Below are positions 7,294 to 12,531 of a stretch of 12,531 nucleotides of DNA, piece after piece; position 1 is the first letter of the stretch, and every line of letters begins with the position of its first letter. Source of the stretch: Actinomycetota bacterium (GTDB taxonomy: Bacteria; Actinomycetota; Actinomycetes; Actinomycetales; Microbacteriaceae); assembly GCA_009703445.1 (NCBI GenBank), contig WLGA01000021.1, forward strand, positions 1 through 12,531. Direction: 5' to 3'. The position numbers and the translations under genes were made by a program. The notes under the pieces are model-generated. The model saw nothing but the letters and a program-made list of their open reading frames with translations, had not been told where the DNA came from and searched no databases.

Positions 7294-8958
7294 CTATTCG
7301 ATATCGAGCATCGGCACGTGCACGTGCTTGTGACGAGCCACTTCCTTAGCGATGTCATAGCCGGCATCTACGTGACGAATCACACCCATACCAGGGTCGT
7401 TGGTGAGCACGCGGTTTAGTTTTTCGCCGGCTAGCGCGGTGCCATCGGCAACGGTAACCTGACCCGCGTGGATCGAACGGCCCATGCCAACGCCACCACC
7501 GTGGTGCAGTGAAACCCAAGCTGCACCAGAGGCTACGTTTAGCATCGCGTTCAAAATCGGCCAGTCGGCAATCGCATCCGAGCCATCGAGCATTGCTTCG
7601 GTCTCGCGGTAAGGCGAGGCAACCGAGCCACAGTCGAGGTGGTCACGACCGATAACGATCGGCGCAGAAACCTCGCCGCGGGCGACTAGATCGTTGAAAG
7701 CGGCGCCGGCCTTCTCGCGCTCGCCGTATCCGAGCCAGCAAATGCGAGCTGGCAGACCCTGGAACTGAACGCGCTCCTGAGCCATCTTGATCCAGCGGTG
7801 CAGGTGCTTGTTCTCAGGGAAGAGTTCAAGGATGGCCTGGTCGGTGCGGTAGATGTCCTTCGGGTCACCCGAAAGTGCAACCCAACGGAATGGGCCCTTA
7901 CCCTCGCAGAACAGCGGGCGGATGTAAGCCGGCACGAAGCCAGGGAATGCGAACGGACGCTCGTATCCACCCTGGCGAGCCTCATCGCGGATGGAGTTGC
8001 CGTAGTCGAAGACCACCGCACCCTTATCCATGAAGCCAACCATGGCCTCAACGTGACGAGCCATCGATTCCTGTGAGCGCTTGGTGAAGTCGGCTGGGTC
8101 ATCGATGCGAGCCTGGGCGGCCGAGTCGAAGTCCATTCCGGCTGGGATGTAGAACAGCGGGTCGTGCGCCGAAGTCTGGTCGGTGACGATGTCAACCGGA
8201 ACTTCGCGGCGAAGTAGCTCTGGAAGAACTTCGGCCGCATTGCCAACTAGACCGATCGAGATGGCAAGCTTTTGGTTCTTCGCCTGAACTGCGCGGTCGA
8301 TTGCGACATCCAGGTTGTCGTAGACCTCGTCGAGGTAGCGGTCGGCGACGCGACGGCGAAGACGTGATTCATCCACGTCGATGATGAGGCAGGTACCCTC
8401 GTTCATGGTGACGGCCAGTGGCTGAGCGCCACCCATGCCACCGCAACCGCCGGTGACGGTCAGGGTTCCGGCCAGGGTGCCGCCGAAGTCCTTCTCTGCA
8501 ACGGCCGCGAAGGTCTCATAGGTTCCCTGCAGGATACCCTGGGTGCCGATGTAGATCCATGAACCCGCGGTCATCTGGCCATACATGGTCAGGCCTAGGT
8601 TCTCTAGGCGGCGGAACTCAGGCCAGTTGGCCCAGTCGCCCACCAAGTTTGAGTTCGCGAGTAGCACTCGTGGAGCCCACTCGTGAGTGCGGAAAACACC
8701 GACCGGCTTGCCAGACTGAACCAGCATGGTCTCGTCGTCTTCGAGGTTGGTCAGGGTCTTGACCATCGCATCGAAGCTCGCCCAGTTGCGGGCTGCCTTG
8801 CCGGTGCCGCCGTAAACCACGAGGTTTTCTGGGTGCTCGGCAACGGCCGGGTCAAGGTTGTTGTGCAGCATGCGAAGCGCAGCTTCTTGTGCCCAGCCTT
8901 TGGCGGTGAGGTTTGATCCGGTGGCGGCGTGCAGTGGGCCGCGAGTTGAAGTGGTCAT
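7294..8958 (-). CDS. hutU: Urocanate hydratase (urocanase)
   Basis: This 554-residue, full-length NAD+-dependent enzyme hydrates urocanate to 4-imidazolone-5-propionate, the second pathway step. The NAD-binding glycine cluster GGCGGMGG is at 170-177. The urocanase signature FQGLPARICWLGYGERE contains the conserved active-site cysteine, C407. It is the first gene of the hut operon, and hutI follows after nine bases. There is no Shine-Dalgarno. Instead, a promoter-like pair (TTGGCG, 17 bases, TTTTAT) ends six bases before ATG, so the operon transcript is probably leaderless. It diverges from an IclR-family regulator across 82 bases containing a strong candidate operator. An upstream in-frame start is unlikely because it would run into that promoter. 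Confidence 0.98.
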   Translation of the reverse strand: MTTSTRGPLHAATGSNLTAKGWAQEAALRMLHNNLDPAVAEHPENLVVYGGTGKAARNWASFDAMVKTLTNLEDDETMLVQSGKPVGVFRTHEWAPRVLLANSNLVGDWANWPEFRRLENLGLTMYGQMTAGSWIYIGTQGILQGTYETFAAVAEKDFGGTLAGTLTVTGGCGGMGGAQPLAVTMNEGTCLIIDVDESRLRRRVADRYLDEVYDNLDVAIDRAVQAKNQKLAISIGLVGNAAEVLPELLRREVPVDIVTDQTSAHDPLFYIPAGMDFDSAAQARIDDPADFTKRSQESMARHVEAMVGFMDKGAVVFDYGNSIRDEARQGGYERPFAFPGFVPAYIRPLFCEGKGPFRWVALSGDPKDIYRTDQAILELFPENKHLHRWIKMAQERVQFQGLPARICWLGYGEREKAGAAFNDLVARGEVSAPIVIGRDHLDCGSVASPYRETEAMLDGSDAIADWPILNAMLNVASGAAWVSLHHGGGVGMGRSIHAGQVTVADGTALAGEKLNRVLTNDPGMGVIRHVDAGYDIAKEVARHKHVHVPMLDIE

Positions 8959-8964
8959 AGGTCA

Positions 8965-8993
8965 ATAAAACTGGCATTTTGCCCGCACGCCAA
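8965..8993 (-). promoter_or_regulatory. Candidate hut operon promoter (leaderless)
   Basis: On the minus strand a -35-like TTGGCG (8988-8993) and a -10-like TTTTAT (8965-8970) are separated by exactly 17 bases. Each matches its consensus at four of six positions. The -10 ends six bases before the hutU ATG, consistent with transcription starting at the start codon. Confidence 0.5.
8973..8983. promoter_or_regulatory. Short inverted repeat inside the hut promoter spacer
   Basis: GGCA-TTT-TGCC is a perfect four-base-arm inverted repeat between the -35-like and -10-like boxes of hutU. With the neighbouring bases (8970-8983) it also matches one half of the HutR-type motif in the adjacent site, about 8 of 14 positions. 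It may be a weak second regulator site that blocks polymerase. Such short repeats also arise by chance. Confidence 0.3.
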
Positions 8994-9008
8994 CTAGGTT
9001 TTTGATGC

Positions 9009-9014
9009 TACTGT
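9009..9014 (+). promoter_or_regulatory. Candidate -10 element of the IclR regulator gene
   Basis: TACTGT (TANNNT) would place the transcription start near 9021, giving a leader of about 20 bases that carries the AGGA Shine-Dalgarno. No good -35 box is visible. The hexamer touches the candidate HutR operator. Confidence 0.4.
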
Positions 9015-9027
9015 CTGAAATACGAGA
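9014..9027. promoter_or_regulatory. Candidate HutR (IclR-type) operator
   Basis: TCTGAAATACGAGA matches 13 of 14 positions of TCTGwwATwCCAGA, the motif I recall as reported for the IclR-type regulator HutR of Corynebacterium resistens. It begins at the last base of a -10-like TACTGT (9009-9014) and covers the expected transcription start of the regulator gene, which suggests negative autoregulation. Its centre is about 62 bases upstream of the hutU start, a distance typical of an activator site. The one mismatch is G for C at position 11. Confidence 0.65.
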
Positions 9028-9029
9028 TT

Positions 9030-9033
9030 AGGA
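9030..9033 (+). promoter_or_regulatory. Shine-Dalgarno of the IclR regulator gene
   Basis: AGGA lies seven bases before ATG 9041 and supports that start. This leadered start contrasts with the apparently leaderless hutU transcribed the other way. Confidence 0.65.
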
Positions 9034-9040
9034 ATTCCCG

Positions 9041-9811
9041 ATGACCAATGTGCCAGCAGCCAGCCGAGCGTTGCTGATTCTGCGCACTCTCGCAAAGGCC
9101 GGTGCGCCGATGCCCGCCGCGGCAATTGCCACTCGTGTTGGCATCCCGCGCTCTTCGACCTATCACCTGTTGACCGCTATGCAAGAGAGCGGTTTCGTCA
9201 TGCACTTCCCCGAGGACGAGCGCTGGGGCCTCGGCGTCGGCGCATTCGAACTCGGTTCGGCATACCTGCGCCACGACCCGCTCGAACGCCAGGCTCGCCC
9301 ATTGCTCACGAAGCTGGTTCGCGAGACTGAAACCAAGTTGCCGGCGGTTGCCCAACTCGGAATTTTGCAGGGTTCCGAACTTCTATATCTGGCCCGTGAG
9401 GTGCCGCACCGCCCGGTTACCCTGGTCACCGAGGTGGGTGTTCGCCTTCCGGCCCACCTGACGGCGTCTGGTCGTGCCATCCTGGCCGGCTTGGATGCTG
9501 CGCAGGTGCGCGCAACCTTCGCGAATAACAAAAGTTTCATCGATCGGACCGGGCTCGGCCCGACCAACCTGCGCGAATTGACCGCATTGCTGCGAGATGA
9601 GGCTGCCGCCGGTTTTAGTTCCGAGGATGGGTTTATTACCCAGGGGTATTCTTCGATCGCGGTCGCCGCAAAGAATCACTTGGGGCTATCTGTTGCGGCA
9701 ATTGCGCTGACCTTCAGGTCTGAAGACGCGGATTCGGGGTTGAGAGCAGAACTCGCGGTTGCTCTAAAGGCTGCCGGAGCCGAACTCAGCAAGCGCCTCG
9801 GTGGGCACTAG
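9041..9811 (+). CDS. hutR: IclR-family regulator of the hut operon
   Basis: This 256-residue protein has an N-terminal winged helix-turn-helix (about residues 5-60: RALLILRTLAKAG, then PMPAAAIATRVGIPRSSTYHLL as the helix-turn-helix) and a C-terminal IclR effector-binding domain (about 75-250) containing LPAHLTASGRAILAG and GFSSEDGF. IclR proteins bind palindromic DNA as dimers or tetramers and may repress or activate. Divergent placement next to hutU, with a HutR-like motif between them, makes it the probable regulator of histidine use. Histidine or urocanate is the expected ligand, by analogy with other hut systems. The name hutR is given by context and motif, not by proven orthology. The TAG stop overlaps the stop of the convergent lipoprotein gene in CTAG. 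Confidence 0.85.
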   Translation: MTNVPAASRALLILRTLAKAGAPMPAAAIATRVGIPRSSTYHLLTAMQESGFVMHFPEDERWGLGVGAFELGSAYLRHDPLERQARPLLTKLVRETETKLPAVAQLGILQGSELLYLAREVPHRPVTLVTEVGVRLPAHLTASGRAILAGLDAAQVRATFANNKSFIDRTGLGPTNLRELTALLRDEAAAGFSSEDGFITQGYSSIAVAAKNHLGLSVAAIALTFRSEDADSGLRAELAVALKAAGAELSKRLGGH

Positions 9812-10401
9812 CCCTGGGAATCCAAATCTTTCTGCGTTAGGGCTTTTGGTTTTTCGGTGCCGTAATCTATCCAGCCAACCCGATTCAAGTCACGAGAAAA
9901 CGAAATCACGAGCTGAAAATCATCCGGGTTCACCGAGTTTCCGCGGCTCAATGCATAAATCTTGCCCCAGCCATCGGCCTTGCCATCGTCATAGAGAACC
10001 ACGCCTTGATAGAAGTTCGAACCATCGGATCCGGTGAGTTTGACGCCCAGGGCTTGACCGCAAAGATCGGTCACTTCGGCGGTGTTCTGCGGAAGTTTGT
10101 AGGCGGAATAACCGTAGGTCGAATAGGCGACGGAGCCCAGCTCTTTGCCGAGGGCAACGAAGTCTCGGCAAACTGCGGCAGTTTCGGTTGAAGATGACGC
10201 TTGGAAGGATGGCTCATAAAGCGGCTGTGAACACAGTAGGTACATACCGATGCAACCGCTGGCCATGTCGCCGGTTGGGGTGAAAACAGTTTTAGCGACA
10301 ACACTTTTCACTGTAGCGACATATGGGTCGGTTGGCACGGTGCAACCGGTGAGGCCGAAAAGAAGCGCGAGAGCCGAAAATAGGCTGACGATGCGCTTCA
10401 T
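9808..10401 (-). CDS. Predicted lipoprotein of unknown function
   Basis: The 197-residue product starts at the ATG at 10401, chosen because it yields a classic lipoprotein signal peptide: MKR, a hydrophobic core, and the lipobox LTGC with the lipidated cysteine at residue 20. A longer frame back to 10452 would bury the signal peptide. The mature protein should sit on the outer face of the membrane. It has four more cysteines (50, 57, 78, 114) that could form two disulfides, and a tyrosine-rich stretch at 93-101 (YSTYGYSAY). I do not recognise a known domain. The gene begins seven bases after the upstream membrane-protein gene, so the two form an operon. Its TAG stop shares CTAG with the IclR gene. 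Confidence 0.8.
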   Translation of the reverse strand: MKRIVSLFSALALLFGLTGCTVPTDPYVATVKSVVAKTVFTPTGDMASGCIGMYLLCSQPLYEPSFQASSSTETAAVCRDFVALGKELGSVAYSTYGYSAYKLPQNTAEVTDLCGQALGVKLTGSDGSNFYQGVVLYDDGKADGWGKIYALSRGNSVNPDDFQLVISFSRDLNRVGWIDYGTEKPKALTQKDLDSQG

Positions 10402-10408
10402 AATTCCA

Positions 10409-10723
10409 CTAGCCCTCGGTTGACTCTTCGCTAACGTCGTTCCAGAGTTCATCTTCTTCTGGCTTCAAGATCGAATAGGCGACTACCGCAGTGACGGCGA
10501 GGGCAATGCCAACCGCAGCCCATCCATAGACAGGGCTCTTTGCTGGCTTTGAGACCCGCTTTGCGGCCTGCTTGGCCACTTGCTTGGCAACCTGCTTCGC
10601 TGTCATCGCACCAACTGCGGTCGCGGCAGAAACCTTCTTTGCGCCGGCGGTAGCGTCATCCCAGATTTCGCTAATAGCGGGCAACAGTTCGAGCAATTCG
10701 TGTAGGTCGAGTTTCTTAGCCAT
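10409..10723 (-). CDS. Single-span membrane protein, possible CwsA-like
   Basis: The 104-residue product starts at the ATG at 10723, preferred over 10750 because TACTAT ends six bases upstream and the longer form would run into ppiA. The layout is an N-terminal amphipathic region (1-22, DLHELLELLPAISEIW), a basic repeat AKQV-AKQV-AKQA-AKR (42-56), one membrane span (about 65-86) and an acidic tail (87-104). Charge bias suggests a cytosolic N terminus. Mycobacterial cwsA, a small single-span protein that works with CrgA and Wag31 in cell-wall growth and division, also lies upstream of and divergent from ppiA. Position and architecture agree, but sequence similarity is not evident by eye, so this is only a suggestion. 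The lysine/alanine repeat is also reminiscent of histone-like tails. Confidence 0.75.
   Translation of the reverse strand: MAKKLDLHELLELLPAISEIWDDATAGAKKVSAATAVGAMTAKQVAKQVAKQAAKRVSKPAKSPVYGWAAVGIALAVTAVVAYSILKPEEDELWNDVSEESTEG
10565..10600 (-). repeat. Three 12-base tandem repeats coding AKQV/AKQV/AKQA
   Basis: Three units (10589-10600, 10577-10588, 10565-10576) differ from each other at only a few positions and encode the basic linker before the membrane span of the small membrane protein. They could vary in number between strains. Confidence 0.6.
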
Positions 10724-10729
10724 GAAACA

Positions 10730-10735
10730 ATAGTA
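10730..10735 (-). promoter_or_regulatory. Candidate -10 element of the small membrane-protein gene (leaderless)
   Basis: Minus-strand TACTAT is followed by TGTTTC and then ATG at 10723, the same six-base spacing seen at three other genes here. On the plus strand the overlapping AATAGT lies four bases before the ppiA start, so one short AT-rich core may serve both directions. Confidence 0.45.
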
Positions 10736-10738
10736 GGC

Positions 10739-11268
<530 letters not shown>

Positions 11269-11269
<1 letters not shown>

Positions 11270-12078
11270 TGACCTGTTACCGACACCCAGACCGCGAGGC
11301 ATACGTTCGTTGCCAGCGGTGTGAACGCTTTATCTGCCCTGAGTGCCAGGTTGAAGCAAGTGTCGGTTTCTTGTGCCCGGATGACGCCGGCGGAACGGTT
11401 ACCCAACTGAACCGCCGGCGCACCCGCGCCGCACGCATCCGTCAATCGGGCCCTCGCCCGGTTGTCAGCCTCTCACTCATCGCCGTGAACGTGGCCATCT
11501 GGTTGCTTCAGGTTATGCCTGGGTCATACGTGACCGACTTGTTGGCTTATGTGCCACAGCTCACCGGCATTCAGCCTTGGCGCATGCTCACCGCGGGCTT
11601 CGTTCACGACCCGTCGAACTTCCTGCATCTTCTGCTGAACATGTATTCGCTTTACATCTTCGGCCAGGTTCTTGAGCCGATGCTCGGCCGCGCCCGCTTC
11701 CTAGCGCTCTACCTAATCTCCGTATTCGGTGGCTCGGTTGGCGTCTTGTTGCTTGCCAACCCAGACAACTGGGTGGTCGGCGCTTCGGGTGCGATCTTCG
11801 GCCTAATGGCCGCATACTTTGTGATTCTGCGCCAGCTCGGCCAGAACTCGGGCCAAATGCTTGGCCTAATCGCGATTAACCTTGTCTTCGGATTCTTCTC
11901 ATCCGGGGTCAGCTGGGAGGGTCACGTGGGTGGCCTGGTCACCGGTGGAGTAGTCGCCCTAGTTCTTGCCAACACCAGGATGCTGTCGCAGCAATCAGCC
12001 CAGCGCCTCGGCCTGGTTGGCGTGGTGCTAGCGCTGGTGCTGTTGACCGTGTTCCGGATGCAGGTTCTCGGGCTATAA
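11269..12078 (+). CDS. Rhomboid-family intramembrane serine protease with N-terminal zinc finger
   Basis: This 269-residue protein begins with a B-box-like zinc-binding module (C3, H6, C15, C18, C23, C26, C36, and D38 or D39). A basic linker (48-58, RRRTRAARIR region) leads to a six-helix or larger rhomboid core. The catalytic dyad is S173 in GASGAIFG and H219 in WEGHVGG. Conserved H120 and N124 in HLLLNMYSLYIFG stabilise the oxyanion. Rhomboids cut membrane proteins inside or next to the bilayer; the natural substrate here is unknown. Similar zinc-finger rhomboids are common in actinobacteria and commonly lie next to ppiA. The start codon overlaps the ppiA stop, and a strong terminator follows the TAA at 12076-12078. 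Confidence 0.95.
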
Positions 12079-12110
12079 ACGCCTGCTTGCCACTCAACTT
12101 TTGAGCAAAG

Positions 12111-12145
12111 AAAAACCGCCCAAGTCTTTTGACCGGGCGGTTTTT
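12111..12145. terminator. Bidirectional rho-independent terminator
   Basis: Two perfect 11-base arms, AAAAACCGCCC (12111-12121) and GGGCGGTTTTT (12135-12145), flank a 13-base loop. The loop can itself pair GTC (12124-12126) with GAC (12131-12133). A T-run follows the GC stem on either strand, so it should stop both the ppiA-rhomboid and the crgA transcripts. It is the only clear terminator in the window. Confidence 0.93.
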
Positions 12146-12159
12146 GAATTCTTGTGGGA

Positions 12160-12441
12160 TTACTTCCAGCGGGTAGACATTCCGAAACCGACCATGGCAA
12201 TGCCGAAGCCGATAAGGATGTTCCAGTTCTGAAGGTTCCAAGGAGTGCCGGCACCTAGTGGGAACTGTGCGCTCGACACGTAGTAGGTGATGATCCAGGC
12301 TAGACCGAGGATCATGAAGCCGAACATGACTGGCTTGAACCAGACCGGGTTAGGCAGCTCTTCGGTGTTCTCGGTCGGCAACTTTGGCGCGCGAGGCTTT
12401 GAAACCTTTGCAGGCTTCTTACGTGATGATGATTCAGGCAT
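12160..12441 (-). CDS. crgA: Cell division protein CrgA
   Basis: This 93-residue member of the CrgA (UPF0233) family has a basic N-terminal cytosolic tail (SSSRKKPAKVSKPRAPK), the conserved PNPVWFKPVMFGFMILGLAW entry into membrane span 1 (about 37-57), a short external loop (GAGTPWNLQNWN) and span 2 (about 73-89), ending in RWK. CrgA sits in the actinobacterial septum and interacts with FtsZ, FtsQ and penicillin-binding proteins. Its place between the ppiA/rhomboid pair and trpG/pabA, ahead of the pknB cluster, is the conserved arrangement. The ATG at 12441 is six bases after a near-consensus -10 box (TAGAAT), so the transcript is probably leaderless. Confidence 0.96.
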   Translation of the reverse strand: MPESSSRKKPAKVSKPRAPKLPTENTEELPNPVWFKPVMFGFMILGLAWIITYYVSSAQFPLGAGTPWNLQNWNILIGFGIAMVGFGMSTRWK

Positions 12442-12447
12442 GCGGTA

Positions 12448-12453
12448 ATTCTA
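12448..12453 (-). promoter_or_regulatory. -10 element of crgA (leaderless)
   Basis: Minus-strand TAGAAT matches TATAAT at five of six positions and ends six bases before the crgA ATG. No good -35 is seen. Confidence 0.6.
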
Positions 12454-12472
12454 ATGCCATTGTGGTTGACGG

Positions 12473-12478
12473 TAGGCT
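12473..12478 (+). promoter_or_regulatory. Candidate -10 element of the trpG/pabA gene
   Basis: TAGGCT (TANNNT) ends nine bases before ATG 12488. With no Shine-Dalgarno in between, a leaderless or nearly leaderless start is likely. Confidence 0.4.
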
Positions 12479-12487
12479 TAAATCAAC

Positions 12488-12531
12488 ATGACAAAGATTT
12501 TGGTTCTCGACAACTACGACAGCTTCGTTTA
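12488..12531 (+). CDS. pabA: Glutamine amidotransferase, TrpG/PabA type, 3' truncated
   Basis: Only the first 14 codons (MTKILVLDNYDSFV) are in the window. LVLDNYDSF is the N-terminal signature of the class I glutamine amidotransferase subunit shared by anthranilate synthase (TrpG) and aminodeoxychorismate synthase (PabA). Its location next to crgA matches the gene called trpG or pabA near pknB in other actinobacteria. TrpG and PabA cannot be told apart here, and one protein often serves both pathways. Confidence 0.85.
   Translation, partial: MTKILVLDNYDSFV

Noticed and set aside
7686..8246. 186-codon open frame on the minus strand inside hutU
   Set aside because: It is a shifted reading of hutU, with low-complexity Ser/Arg/Thr-rich translation and no motif. 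hutU itself is full length with all signatures.
10402..10452. Longer start for the lipoprotein gene at 10452
   Set aside because: It would add 17 residues before the signal peptide, hide the lipobox and overlap the upstream gene by 44 bases. The start at 10401 gives a textbook lipoprotein.
12093..12105. CTCAA-CTT-TTGAG hairpin just before the terminator
   Set aside because: The stem is only five bases and AT-rich, with no T-run after it. The 12111-12145 hairpin explains termination on its own.

Overview
The window looks like chromosome from a small-genome, moderate-GC actinobacterium, most likely a Microbacteriaceae-type freshwater lineage (inference). The evidence is the gene order ppiA - rhomboid protease - crgA - trpG/pabA, a hallmark of the actinobacterial oriC/pknB neighbourhood; a Cys-Ser-Gly histidase; an IclR-type hut regulator; and extreme packing. 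Only about 340 of 12,531 bases lie outside genes, and no gene-free stretch reaches 100 bases. No mobile element, CRISPR array, tRNA or rRNA was seen.

Layout. Bases 1-747 (+) carry the 3' part of a LysE/ArgO-type amino-acid exporter and a small ABM-domain protein. A YbjJ-like MFS transporter (744-1934, -) diverges from a glutathione peroxidase (1990-2472, +). Bases 2469-8958 (-) form one tightly spaced five-gene unit, hutU-hutI-hutH-hutG-MFS. It encodes the four-enzyme route histidine -> urocanate -> imidazolonepropionate -> formimidoylglutamate -> glutamate + formamide, with an MFS permease as last gene. An IclR-family regulator (9041-9811, +) is transcribed divergently from hutU across an 82-base promoter region. 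That region holds a 14-base site matching, at 13 of 14 positions, the corynebacterial HutR motif as I remember it. Next come a lipoprotein and a single-span membrane protein (9808-10723, -), head to head with ppiA. The latter sits where cwsA lies in mycobacteria. ppiA is translationally coupled to a zinc-finger rhomboid protease (+). A strong bidirectional terminator separates this pair from convergent crgA (-), and the first codons of a TrpG/PabA glutamine amidotransferase end the window.

Genome-wide habits visible here are as interesting as the genes. Three of the four convergent gene pairs share the same 4-base CTAG stop-codon overlap. None of the 15 visible stop codons is TGA (8 TAG, 7 TAA). 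Four minus-strand genes have a -10-like hexamer ending exactly 6 bases before ATG, as expected for leaderless transcripts. No clearly new multi-gene system was found. The best leads are the hut regulatory region, the MFS gene inside the hut operon, the Asn-for-His change in HutG, the CwsA-like small protein and the stop-codon pattern.
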